This document shows, in pieces, positions 23,411-35,949 of a stretch of 64,000 nucleotides of DNA (position 1 is its first letter; every line of letters begins with the position of its first letter). The notes beneath the pieces are model-generated. The model made no database searches. It had not been told where the DNA came from and saw only the letters and a program-made list of their open reading frames with translations. The position numbers were made by a program, and so were the translations under genes. The DNA lies in NCBI RefSeq assembly GCF_000208745.1, contig NC_030858.1, forward strand, positions 32,647,301 to 32,711,300, written 5' to 3'. Origin of the DNA: Theobroma cacao. Taxonomy: Eukaryota; Streptophyta; Magnoliopsida; Malvales; Malvaceae.

Positions 23411-24240
23411 TCTTTTTTTTTTTTTTTTAAGTTGAAGATAAATTTCATTAAAGAAAGGCTTTACAATAAAATTTCATTAAAGAAAGGCTTTGCCAAAGCT
23501 ACCTAATAAGGCAAGAAATCTAGTTAACCCATAAGAAGTAAAGAAGCAAATTTACACAAGCTCAAGAACAAACCTTAGGTTGCTATGAGATCAACATAAA
23601 CAACCAGCATAAAACAAAACACAACCTAAAACACTAAAAGGACAAAAACAATAAAAGATCATCCCACCAATCATCATATAACAACCCAAGAGGATCAAAA
23701 GGATCACCCTATACATAAAGAAAAAAGCAATCCCAACCAAGAAAAAAGTGATGAACTTGGTTCTGCATAATAGCCTTAAACAAAAACACAAGACTAAGAA
23801 GAAGCATAACCTACTTATACAACCAAGCAGCAAACAAACCAAACTAGATGAGAACAAGAAGAATTAGAAGGAATCCATCTTGGTGATGAACCAAAAATTC
23901 CAATAAATCGTTGCCTCTTAAAACCCCATCCTTAACAAGCGAATCAACAATCTAATTTCTTTCATGTAATACATGTTGAACCCTTCATTCACTCACCTAA
24001 TTTACCAAACTCTTTATTCCATCGAGATAGTAATTTTGCTTTTGCCAAAATAGCCATTCTAAGTGTTACAAGGTTGAAAAGCTACAATGCATCTCAACAC
24101 GTGCCTTGGAAAACTATCTCGTTCCTACACAGCCATAAAAACCACACTATAATGAAGAAAGCCATACTCTATATTTTAAAATCCCTTTCTTTTATTGTAA
24201 CAAAATTACATGACAAGAAAGACTTTACTTTTTTTTGGAG
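23411..24240 (-). mobile_element. LINE 3' fragment with RNase H end, minus strand
   Basis: A poly-T run at 23412-23428 followed by AAATTTCATTAAAGAAAGG is the reverse complement of a LINE 3' tail. Reading the minus strand near 23990-23880 gives ...IVDSLVKDGVLRG, matching the DSLAK.G ending of plant LINE RNase H domains. The remainder carries stops. The first 50 bases contain a duplicated AATTTCATTAAAGAAAGGCT. Confidence 0.65.
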
Positions 24241-24339
24241 ATGTTAAAGAATATCGCCAAAACTTGCATGGTAATGCCCAAAATTCTCCGGAATTCAACA
24301 TAAGAAGCAAGTGTTTAATGGTTTTTTGGTCTTTATTTT

Positions 24340-25950
24340 TTGTTTTTTTGGCTAAGTTAATATTTTATTACAATGTTAAAAAATGAACACCTATCCAAGG
24401 CAATAAACGAAGCATCTCACACCAACTTGGTTGCATGAATACAATAGAGTAACAAATAAGGCATAGAGCCCTTTCACCCGATAACATGCTTATATTTATG
24501 GACATCCAATCTTGTGAACACAACAAGTAACCCACATATGACTATAACCAACCAAATTACTAAAAAGTAAACAATCTTACTCTAAAAATAGATATACGAC
24601 CATATCAAAACATAAATAATAACAGATCTAAAATTATCAAGTAGATTTCTTTCTATGTTTCCTACCAAATATCAGCCACTTCATTAGAACAAACCTTATT
24701 TAACCAACGTCCACTAAATCACTACCTCATTTATTAGGAAAATAAAATTGCAGTTAAATGGCTTCAACTCTCCAAATCACTTCATTGTCACAACCTAAGC
24801 AACAACAAGTTTAATCTTTAGAGCAAACTCGCATCAAGCCCTCATCAAACACCATAACAAGTCATTAAAAACAATAAACAGTAGAACATACCACCCAAAA
24901 ACATTGCCATCAACTACCATTAATCTATCAATTCCAACCTAGACATAGCATACTCTTAGAGAGAGAAAAAGACAAAGGTAAAACGCCAACACAACTCTAA
25001 ATAGGCACCACCTCACTTAGAATAGAGTAGAAAAAAATCATTTCCAACAAAAGAAAAGTCTATAAAGTATCTTACTTTTATGTACTTAATGAAAACCTAC
25101 ACTCCACATCTCTCATGTAGAATAGTTTAATTCTCTTCATTGGTTTTTTCATGTGTTGAAATTCGCTCTTGTTTAGTGAAGTATTAATGCTCAATATTTC
25201 CCACAATCCACCTTAGCTCCCCTCGACTAGATCCATAACCCTATCTACATCATCTTGAAAACGAAAGATTTGAAATATAAATTCCCCTTCTAAATTAATG
25301 TTTCTTGGATTAGTATCATGTCACCCTTAAATTTCATCACAATATCCTTTTAAACCTTGTAAATCACATTACTACACTTTCCCTTAATTTACGAAGACAT
25401 AATTTTCATACTTATAATTAACAATAGACCTTCCTCATCCTATTTATCCCCTCACTTCAATAATGAGGCATTGATTGAAAACCCCCATATCAACAACACT
25501 TTTGAGCACACATATGATCAAAATACATCCCAATAAAAAGCAATAAAACCAAAACAATCATCATCAACGCCTAATCAAAGAATAAATCTTAATCCTCTTA
25601 AAATAAGTATCAAGTACAACATAAACAACATGCTCAAAGTCAGGCTTATCAACCTATCTTACTACTTCTTACTAGCCAAGGAGATCTTCTCCATCTTCAT
25701 CAATCTTTACACAATCTCATTTTCATTAGAAATTGTTTTTAGGTCGAATCTTTTTCCCAACTTATATTTCCTTTACCTTATCAACAATCAATTTATTTCT
25801 ATTTCTAATGTCACTATCTGACAATAATTCATTCACCATTGCTTTGGTTCCATGATTTTTCCCTATTTTCTTCTTCCATTTGCCTTTATTGCTTCTACCT
25901 TTGAATTTTAATATTTTTCTGTCACCCAAATGATCCTCGACTTCTTTTAG
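24340..25950 (-). mobile_element. LINE fragment with ORF1-like segment, minus strand
   Basis: A T-rich run (24341-24350) followed by TTAATATTTTATTACAATG looks like a reversed LINE tail. On the minus strand near 25300-25130 the frame reads IFRFQDDVDRVMDLVEGS, like the ORF1 (DUF4283) motif that precedes GPW. Frames are broken throughout. It probably derives from a different insertion than its neighbours. Confidence 0.5.
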
Positions 25951-26079
25951 CAGACATGATTTGCCATTTTTGAGTTTACTAGATAGAAGCTATTGAGAAG
26001 AGGTGAGTAACCTAGAGCCAAGCTCATGTTCTTAATTACACAACAAACACAGAATCGAGCTACTTCTAAGTAACCCTCT

Positions 26080-26880
26080 TCTTACGAGTTCATCTTCTAC
26101 TACAATCATGCCATGAAGGAGTTGCCAACAAAAAACGTCAACTTTATGTGGGGTAACGCCAAGCCAAGCCTACTTCCAAATATTGCCTCTATAGCTATCA
26201 CTAGCCAAAACTTGCCCACACAAGGACTTTGCAGTATATTCACCACTTGTTGACCCCTTTCCGCATGATGGCATCTTGAAGTTCCTCACTAAATAAGTGT
26301 TCTTTAAGCAAACACATCAGCTAGTTCCATTGCTCTTCTTCCGAACTGAAGGGTTGTATTCTCAAGATAACATTCCAACTCCACATCTTACTTTCCCACC
26401 GACCATACTTTATTAATTTCCAACTCTTGTTGATGAAAGATGTAAAAATACTCAAAAAGGCAATCTTGAGCATATTTCCTTTGATCCACTTGTCGAACCA
26501 AAAGAATAATTTTTTTCGTTTCCAACAACAAGCCTAATGCTAAAAGATACCTGTTTAAAAAGTATGTTAGTCGAGGAAAAGGGATTCATAATATTTCTTT
26601 ATACAATGGAGCATCTTTAATTGCCAGTTACGTCCAACAATAGCTTGGTTGGGTCACCTACAATTTTATCCACAATAATTTTTCTCCATGGACTCATTTG
26701 GTCTTTACAGTTTCTCCATATCCATTTGTTAAGCAAAGTTTTTTTTTTTTAATTCAAGGTTAATAATATCACAATCTCTATAATTCCACACCTTACCTCA
26801 CTCCTTAGTGAATTTTCTACTTTGAGGCAACCTCCACCATAGAACTTTCTTTGTATCTTTTCTAGCTCATGGTTGAACTT
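26080..26880 (-). mobile_element. LINE ORF2 C-terminal segment, minus strand
   Basis: The minus strand carries the region between reverse transcriptase and zinc finger in plant LINE ORF2. A NLELKKKLCLTNGYGETVK-like piece near 26765-26710 matches the usual NxALLxKWxWR motif. Near 26430-26250 the frame gives WKLIKYGRWESKMWSWN and an acidic EEEQWN..L...L stretch. In-frame stops and shifts show decay. Confidence 0.6.
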
Positions 26881-26885
26881 GTTAG

Positions 26886-28400
26886 TGTAAGCCCTGCAAG
26901 CCAATCAGTTTTGTGCTTGTAAAATACGACATTAATTGGTCATATTTCATGTTAAATACATTATGGATATTTTATATAATGTGTGAGATATTTCTTTATT
27001 CTTGAGTTTATTTATAAAGAGTTATGAGAGACTTATGTAGATAAAGTCCTTAGAACATAATGGCCTTGAAAAGAAATTATAAAGGTTATAATTATGAGAT
27101 TCTTTTTTATTAAAGCCTTATTCATAAATATATTTCTAGTCATTGTATTGTCAAGAATAAAGGCATTAACAATGCTCAAAGATTGGTACATGCTAAGGCT
27201 CTTTACTTTGAAAGTAAGCAACATATCTCATAGGTTGAAATATGTGAGATACTTGAAGATAGTATGTGAGTGCTTGTTAGGAAACAAGTTCACTGAACAT
27301 GACTTGTTATGACAGTTCCATTTAGTATTTCACTCAATTGTCTATGAAAATACTTTCATGTGTCAATAGTGTAAGTAATCCTTAGATTTGTGATACTAAG
27401 TCATCCTGTATGTGAATTGTCATGTTTTGATTTCACCCATACAAGTCTAGAGGTGACTAGATGCCTAAACAGTGTGCTTTTGGGTATGGCTTGAAGCATC
27501 TGAAGATGAATAAGTAGTATAGAGATGATTTATCACCTTAAGTGATTTAAAAGGGACATATCTCATTTGCTCTTGACTTATATTAACTAAAAGTCCTTGG
27601 CCAAGGCAATCTTGATAAGTCAATATGGAAGCTGCAGGACTAATATAGATAAGTTAAAAAGTAGACACTGAGAGGCTTTTTATCTATTCCGGATATATGA
27701 TGAAAGGATCGAATTACACTGAGATACTATACACTGAAAGATTAGTCAAATTATATTGACTCTCTTGACATTTGGGTGGTCATGATATATTGCTAGATGT
27801 CACTCATAATCTATAAATATAAAAATAAAATTTTCATTGAATTGATTTATATTTATTAACAACATGTTGGGGGACCTAATGGCACATAATAAGATGACAA
27901 TGTGAATTAAAATAAGACTAGTATTTAGTTAGAAATTAAGAATTTTTAATATGGACTTAATTAAATTGTTTAATTAAGTGGAAATATTAAAATAATAAAC
28001 CAAAAGTTGGATCGACATTTTAACCTAACTATAAATATCTTTTATATGTGTGCCGCACTTTGTAAGAAAGAAGTGAGAAAAGACGATAGAAAAATAAAAG
28101 AGAAAAACCCAAGCCTTAGGCACTGTTTTCTTAAGAAAAAATTACCTCATCTTCTTTTAAAGTTAAAGCTAATAATCTTTGAGAGGTGAGATTTTTCAGA
28201 AAATCTTGGCTACTAGCATAGCATCACGGCACCACATAATCCCAACCTAGTGTAGGTTTTTCAATCACCATTGGAGGTTGGATACATGGACAGCTTTGCT
28301 ATGCGACAACTGAGCTTTGGTATACAATCAAGTGGAGGGATTTTAACACGTGATTTTTGGAAATCACTTCTTGAGGTATATGGTTGAACTTATGTTTGTT
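26886..28400 (+). mobile_element. LTR-retrotransposon-like non-coding segment
   Basis: It begins TGTAAGCCCTGCAAGCCAAT, resembling the start of a long terminal repeat family seen in many dicots. It continues for about 1.3 kb without coding capacity, with signature-like text such as GTAAGTAATCCTTAGATTTG. A leader-like part (GCACCACATAATCCCAACCT) appears near 28230. Ends and a partner LTR were not identified. Confidence 0.4.
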
Positions 28401-30782
28401 TATTTTTGCTTTTAACCGATCAATAGGGAAACATAAGTGATCCAAGGATGGTTTTAGTTTTGTATGATTATATTCCAATGCGTTATATGAATGTGATTTC
28501 TTCTCTGAACATGCTCAAAACCCTTAAGAACTCTCTAGAAATATGGACAAAATTGCATTCTCATTCTTTTTGTGAAATGCTCTTTAATTAATTCCTTTCA
28601 ATGACCTATTATGGAGAGTATAAAGGACGCTTTATGATACACGGGGAGGTAGGGTTACAATTTAATGAAGAATATGGAATAAAGATAAGGCAAAATGTAG
28701 GATTAGTTAGATTATCTAATATTAAATTAATACCTATACTAGATGAGAAAAGTCTATATAATAACTTAGGAATGCATGGAATGTGTGGGAATCGGAAGAT
28801 TTAGGGAAACAAATTAATGGTCAAACTAAAATTAACATATGCCACATAATGCCCTCTAAGTTTGAAAGACAGCTGCATTACACCAAAATCATGCATCCTG
28901 TTAAGCAATTTGGGTTAATAAAGTCACAAATTCAAAGAAGAATACAGTTTCTTGCTAGAACAGCACTCTTATAGTATAAATTTTTTTATGGATATTTGAA
29001 AGCACTAAATTAAAGTTCACTAATAATCTACCCAGATTTGGTAACTATAATATGGTTTTTGATGAAAATATATTGATATTATTCCCTAAAACCATATATA
29101 ATAGTTTCAAAGGACAAGATTTATTCTTACTCTTGAGATTAAAAATTTCTAGCTCTAAGCCTAACTTAACAGGCACTGTATGTAATTGTTTAAACTTTAT
29201 AGCGATTTGGTTATTCAATGACATGATATCGAACCTAATGGTCCAAAGATTCGAATAAAGAACCTTAACCTTAAGATTGAATGATTAATGAACGATCTCT
29301 TAGCTTTCCCTCAAACTAACAAGATGTTTGCACCAGCAAGTTCAAATGAAAAGATTTGCTTAAGATAACAATAAATTTTGCTTAAGATACAAATAAAGAG
29401 ATGTTAATCGTTGCATATCGAAATGAAGACTATAGCTGGTGGGGTTACCTTGTATCTCTCCATCAATAGTTAGATACCTACAAAATAATATAGCTTCAAC
29501 CACAAGCTGACAATAATATGCTAATATTCTTAAAACGGGTACCATATATTGTGTTGTAAAAGCATATATAGATCTGAATTTTTGATCAAGTTGGCTTAGA
29601 CTTACTTTGCATTTTTTTCTTTAAAGATATGTCTAAATTACGAGTATCAATTGCATATTTTAAAAAGAAAACAAGAAAAAAATCATTTAATTTATTTTTC
29701 AATTGATTGTAATGTTGAAAAGTACAATTTAATCACACTTGTAATGATAAATATTTTTATTTTTACATATAATCGATCTTGTAAAAGAACCATGAATCGA
29801 AGGCTCCTTTTCTTATCAATGACCCAAAATTTCACTCCGTTTTGGTGTAAAAGCTAAACACTTTTATTTTTTCCCTACATGTGAATGCTATCCTAGAATT
29901 TTAATGCACAAGTCTGAAAGTTGGTTTACATTTTAAAGTTAAGAAATGTGAAAATCTAACATGTGAAATGAATTATAATAGGTTGAAAGTCCAAGTTGAG
30001 GACCCGTTAACATGTAAAATAATCTTTACTAGTGACCCTACTAAGCCAAGAACAAAAAATTTCAACACAAAAGGGATTTAAAAAAGGGAAAAAGAAAGGC
30101 TACCACTTAAGAATCTTGTTCGAAATTTCCAATGTTTGACATTAAATTCTTGCAATTTCAATTGTAATTGACGAGCTACATATATATTGTATATAACCTC
30201 CATAGAATCAGCAAAGAAAATTATGATGATTAAGACATTTTCAAGATTTTAGAAGCCAAAAGTTTAAAAAATAGTAATTATCTAATAGCATTTGATTTTT
30301 AGCTTTTTAGAGAGAAAATCAATCAAACTCACTTTAGCATTATTATTAATAACTTTAGTTTTGGTGGGTGGATAGATTACCTACTCAAGAGCCATATTCA
30401 AATCATTTCCTTTATTCCCAAATTGTAATTCTTTTATATTTTTTATTATGGCAATTAAAATAAGAATAGGAAAATGAAGGTATGAGCTATTGTTTTTACT
30501 TTAACTTTATAAATAAAAAAGTTAAGCATAAATTAAAGTGTTGGCATTTCGGTAAGCGAAAATATTTTGCTAGCTTAATTAGGTTAATTCTAAGGCAAAC
30601 ATTTTGATATATATGCAAAAATTGCTAGCTTGCTATAGCTTTCTAGCTACTTGCCTTAGAAAAAGTGTTGGCATTTTATTTAATGTTTTTTCCCGGCCCA
30701 CAAGATAGAAGCAATTGGATTAACCTTTGAAAATATGTTGGCATCTTGCTTAAAGTGAGAATATAAGTTCTTTTTTTTTCTT
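28401..30782. other. AT-rich intergenic DNA, no gene seen
   Basis: Only short chance reading frames are present, on both strands. I recognised no domain, intact repeat end or RNA gene. It is probably old transposon-derived sequence. Confidence 0.5.
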
Positions 30783-31034
30783 GGTAAATACACAAATAAA
30801 CCTTTAAATTATACAAGAAAAGTTAATTAAGCCCTTATATTCTTATTGCGTTCAATTAAGCCTTTTTATTTTTCTTTTATGTCAAATAAGTTTTTTTTAT
30901 TAACTGTTGACTAATTTTTATTAGTCAAAGTAGCAATTGTCAATTTAATACTGCATCATCTATTATATGGCATGTTGATGTGTCATTTTTTAAGATGGCA
31001 TTGCCATGTGGCAAATAATATGACAAGAAATTTT
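30783..31034 (+). repeat. Left arm of a ~250-bp inverted repeat pair
   Basis: Begins GGTAAATACACAAATAAACC. Landmarks in order are TTATTGCGTTCAATTAAGCC, GTCAAATAAGTTT, TTGACTAATTTTTATTAGTC and GCCATGTGGCAAATAATATG. The reverse complement of 37675-37923 shows the same landmarks in the same order at high similarity. Confidence 0.85.
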
Positions 31035-31699
31035 AAAACAACCTTATTGCTAATTGAATTTTTTAATTGTTGACTTGACTTCTAATCTTTTTTTCTTTTC
31101 AACCATTTGTTTTAAAATCATTGATTTAACATCCAATAGATTTCTAATATACATTTAAGGTTCTTGACAAAATTTTCTATATCAGACTAAAAATCAAATG
31201 AATGACCAACACTTTAAAGATTTGTGGGAACTTCAAAAGGCACAAAATAAGGGAAAAAACTCAGTCCCTCGCCCCACCCCTCGGACTTCCCTTTCCTTTT
31301 CTTTCTTTTTCCCCTTATCCCCTCTTTTTTTTCGTTCCCTCTTTTTTCCTCATTATTAACCAAACAACAATTTTTGGCATTAAATTCCAGCTCTCTTTTC
31401 CATCATTTTCCTTTGCACTTCCTCATTTTAACATAACCAACTCGTCTTTCTTCCTTTCTTTGTAACTCACATTCTATTTCTCTGTTTTCAATTACAAACC
31501 ATTTCTTTATGTTTGGAAGCTTCACTTCACATGAATTACTTAAAGAAAACAACCGAAATTCCATGATTTTTCAATTAAACTAGAGACTTAAAGCTATTTG
31601 GTTAGGGTTTTAAAGCAATGTTTGGATTGAAAATAGAGATGAAAATGAATAAATATAGACATGTGAGTCTAGAGAGAGCCAAATTTTGGACTGAAAAAT

Positions 31700-34600
31700 C
31701 GTCAAAGTATTATCAGCAAAATCGAAAATTGCTTGGGGTTGACCAATTGAGAAACCTAATGAAGACAGTGCAAACTCTAATGTTAAAGCACCAATTAGAG
31801 GCAAAAGTACTGTTGGGGTTGTTGATAAGTTATCAGAATAGATGAGGAAGTCTTTCAAAATTGAGGCAATAGGATTGTTGAGTTTATGGTTTTGCTTTGG
31901 ACTCTTTAGTTGGTATTTAGAGTGTCTTAACCATGGAGAGTCAATAAATTTTGTCAAATCTAATTAGATTTGATGGTATTTATTGCAAAAAGGTAAATTT
32001 TGCATACTATTTCAATAGTTGTAATCTTTGAGTTTTAAACAAAGGCTTGAAATATTGAACCTTGTAATATGCTTATTACTCATAGGTTTTTCCATCTACA
32101 TTGAAGGGTCTTCCACGTACATATGGTGTTTTTTTTTTGTTGCTTGTTACTTTTGTTGATTTATATTTCTTTATTTGGCTTGGACAATTATGTTATGGTG
32201 ATTACTAGCTTGAGTTTGTTGTTTGACTGCTATGGGTATTATATTAATTATAACTTGAGACCCAAAATCTGGTATCAAAGTAGGTTACAACTTTAAATCA
32301 ATTGACGGTGATTCAGGTACCATGATAAAATTGTTAGCTTCAAACTACTTAATTTAGAAGTTAATGATGGAAGATTACTTATATTGTAAGGATCTGTTTT
32401 ATCCGGTATTGGATGATTCCGCTAAGCAAAAGGATTTCACTTGGCAGTTGGCCTCAATGGCAGGATGATGACTCTTCCAGCAGCAGTTCCTCTTATTCGT
32501 CAGCCACCAATTGCAATGCTTCTTTTTCCAATGGGGATGACACAACCACCCAACTAGGGCCCTTACAAACCCATCTTGATGCTAGTCTTTCTTTAGCCCC
32601 CTATGGATGATGATTCATCTTTAAACCCAATATTGGAAAACCCATGTGACGTTTTTGTCCAAGATGATAATTCTCGTGAATTGATTGTTTCAAATCCTTT
32701 ATCGAGCCTTGGGAACAACCCATTGGCTTTGGTAGTTATCGGCTAGCACGACCCCTCAATTCCTAATATTCTTCTAGCATCTAATGTGGTACAAGCCCTT
32801 TCACCCAGTTATTTTCTCCCTAAGTTCTTTTCAAATCCCCATGTTCTTAATAAATCTCACGAATTCCCTAAAATTAAGCTTATTGATGACTTAAATGATG
32901 GGTCGTGTCCTTTTGCCCAAATTCAACAAGAATCAACTCATTGTATTTCACTTGCAAAGCAAGCCTCACCTCAAATTGATGTCTCTGCCACATTTTCAAC
33001 AACCCAATCCCCTTTTACTCAAACAACCAACTATCTTGATAAAGACTTAGATTTGAAAACTTCTAAAAATGTTTTGCCATCATCAAACGAGGAGTTTCTG
33101 TTTCTTATTGATGATTTCTCTATACATCCAAAAAGGGGTAAAATGGCTCTAAAAAGTTAAGTACATTACGTAAAAAAAGGATTCAAAAATTATCTTGTAA
33201 GACTCATTCATCTAGTCTTACTGTTGAAGGGCATCACTTTTTTTCTGAGGTTATGGTTAATGAAGCTGAGGAAACATGGAATCTTGGCAAACCACTAGGT
33301 TTGTCTACTCAATAATTGGAGCAGCATATGATTGATCATCTATTGAAAATTGGGAGCTTTTTCTTACAAAAAAGATATTGAAAAGAGTGTTTTTTGTCTT
33401 ACCTAGTGTTTAGTATTTTGTTTATTCCTTCGATTTACTCAACTCCTTTTTTCCTTATTTTTTACTTCGAATTTTAATAACCTCATTCCCCTGGACGGTA
33501 TGTTGTAATCTTTTTTAATGTTTTCCATTAATTTACCTCTCATGGTTTTCTGATTTTCTCACTTTATAGCTATTTTTTTGAAATATTCGAGGACCTGACA
33601 ACTCTTTGAAAGCTCAAAAACTGAGTTAGTTTGTTCTTGCTAACAGAATCGACATGTTGCTCTTTTAGGAAACAAAGTTGATTGATGTTAATGAAAGATC
33701 AATTGAATGTCTCTGGCAAAAAAATATTTTGGAGTGGGTTTTTAGCCCTGTTGAGGGGAGATCAGGCGATTCTCTAAAATGGTTGCTGAAAATTGGGCAT
33801 CTTTTATTATTCATGGCAGGGTTGGGTTTTGCTTTAAAACGAAGCTTTGCAAGTTTAAATATATGTTATGTTCGTTGTTTGGTGAAAGTCTTTACAATTT
33901 CTTCTCTCATGGATTTTTCCTCTTTATGGCCACTGTTCTACTTTTGTTACAACTATTCTTCTACTTTGTATTGTTGCTAGGTTGTTATTCCTTCTTGTCC
34001 TCTACTATGTGGTGTTTTTTCTAACCGTTATGTCTTTCTTTTTCTTTTTGTTTTAGCCATGACAGTTGGCTTTTTTTGCTCCTAGGTCCTCTCCTTAGGG
34101 ATTCATTTCCATTGTAATTTCTTCTTATTTTTTAATGAATTTACTTGATTTGACCGAGCCAAAAGAAAATATGTTTAGTGATGATTGGAAAAGGTTAGGT
34201 AGAAAGACATTAGGCATCATTATAAATAAGTTTATATCAGTGATCTTCACCATGTAGCAAAAGAGACAGATGCCCATAATGTTTTAAGTAAAGTTAGTTG
34301 CATTTATGAGATGAAAACTACCCAAAAAAAGCTTTTGTGATTAAAAAAGCTTATTACTTTGAAATAAAAAGAAGAACATCGATGGCTGAGCACTTGAGTG
34401 ACTTTCAAGATTTGGTGAATCAGCTTACAACTATGGAAGTTGACCTAAATGATGAATTGCAAGTGTTGTTTCCTTTGAGTTTTTTGCCATATAGTTAAGA
34501 AACATTTGTTGTGACTATTAGTATTTTGGCTCCATATAGCAAGTTAACCTTGGGGATAGTGAAGGATAGCATGTTTAATGAGAAGTAAGGTGAAAAGGTA

Positions 34601-35600
34601 TAGAATCCAGGGCTAGTCAATCTCTTGTCATGGAGAACAAGGGCAGAACCAAGAATAGAGGTCGCACTAGGTCAAAGAACAAGTCTAAGTTTAGGGATAA
34701 AGTGAAGTGCATGTTGTCACTATGGCAAGCTTGGTCACATGAAGAGGAATTGTAATGTCTTGAAGCAAGAGAGAAAAAAATGAAAAAAGCAAAAAGAATT
34801 TTTAGATGATAGCAATCTAGTATCAATGAATTCTAATAATGATTCAATTACTTTGGTTTATACATATGGTGATTACAATCATGTTGGTGATCAAGGCATT
34901 GAATGGATTGTTGATATTGGCATGACTTATCATTGTGTTTCAAGAAATAATTGCTTAGGACCTATAGAACAAGAGACTTTGTAGACATACAAAGATGGGA
35001 AATAAGAGTGTCACACAAATTGTAAGAATCAGTGATATCGTTATGAAATTAAGTACTGACTGCACATTAACTTTAAAGGATGTGAAACACATTTCTAGAT
35101 TTGAGGATGAACTTGTTTGTGATGAATGTTCTTAACAAGAAAGGATATGAGAGTCAATAGAAAAATGGACAATGGAAACTTTTCAAGGGGTTTATGCTAG
35201 TTAAAAAGGGAAAACTGTGTTGTACCATATACAAGACTTGGTTGAAATTGTGCAATGGTCAAATAAATGTAGTTAAAGACGATGCTTCACCAAACTTGTG
35301 GCAAAAGAGGTTGGCACACATGAGTGAAAAAAGGTTGCAACTTTTAGCAAACAATCTCTGATTCCTTCAACCAAGGTATATCTTTAAACTCTTGTGATCA
35401 TTGTTTATATGGTAAGTATCATAAAGTTTCTTTATGTACATCTTCTAAAATGAGAGAAAATAAATTGGAATTAGTTCATTCTTATGTATGTGGTCCCATT
35501 GAGGTTGAGTCTCTTGGTGGTAATAGATATTTTGTTACTTTTATTGATGATGCTTCATAAATTCTTAGATGTTTTTGTTGAAAAAGAAAAGTCATGTTGT
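31700..35600 (+). mobile_element. Degenerate Ty1-copia retrotransposon, interrupted by a LINE
   Basis: Upstream, 31740-32260 resembles a copia LTR, with GGTTTTTCCATCTACATTG and CTTCCACGTAC near the R/U5 region. CTGGTATCAAAG at 32269-32280 resembles the usual primer-binding-site neighbourhood. Gag begins near 32320 (KLLASNYLI.KLMMEDYLYC) and breaks off at about 32410. It resumes near 34155 with DLHHVAKETDAHNVLSKVSC and EHLSDFQ-type text. A CCHC knuckle (CHYGKLGHMKRNC) lies near 34710-34752. A protease-like WIVDIGMTYHCVSR lies near 34900, gag-pre-integrase text (LWQKRLAHMSEKRLQLL) near 35300, and the start of integrase near 35460-35570. Stops and frameshifts abound. Reverse transcriptase and RNase H are absent. 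Confidence 0.8.
32410..34158 (+). mobile_element. LINE nested in the copia gag, internally deleted
   Basis: An ORF1 tail (Ser-rich, then Pro/Ser-rich text, ending near LRKRIQKLSCKTHSSSLT at 33160-33225 in a shifted frame) precedes the start of an ORF2 endonuclease. That start reads LANRIDMLLF.ETKLIDVNE...LW, then SPVEGRSGDSLKW, near 33625-33785. It then runs quickly into a LINE-type 3' end (TTTTTTAATGAATTTACTTG near 34130). Reverse transcriptase is missing, so the middle is deleted. Copia gag lies on both sides. Confidence 0.75.
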
Positions 35601-35601
35601 T

Positions 35602-35945
35602 TTTTTTCTTTTTGGAAAAGCTTCAAAGATTTTATTAATATTTAAACAGAATACATATGATTACTAATTAAGTCCATTATAATACATATCAACACATATC
35701 ATCCTTTTTAGACAGCCACACAACCACTATTCAACCATAAGTGTGCAAGCAACAGCTTGCTACACTTGTAAGGATCATAACATTGACTCAGAGAGACGCT
35801 CTTTGCACACTCAGCAACTTGCAAAATTCATATATACAACCCAGCAAAAACCAAACACCAAAACCTTTTCAAATTACACATAAGCAAAATAACAACATAA
35901 TGAACCTTCCTATCCAAAAAATTTCCATCAATAATTCAACAACAA
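35602..35945 (-). mobile_element. Possible LINE 3' end, minus strand
   Basis: A T-rich run followed by AAAGATTTTATTAATATTT is the reverse of a LINE/SINE-type A-rich tail. It coincides with the loss of the copia integrase frame, suggesting an insertion or rearrangement. No coding motif confirms it. Confidence 0.35.
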
Positions 35946-35949
35946 TACT

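Noticed and set aside
31610..31957. Opposed frames of 115 and 75 codons
   Set aside because: They lie in and just before the putative copia LTR and overlap in antisense. No domain recognised.
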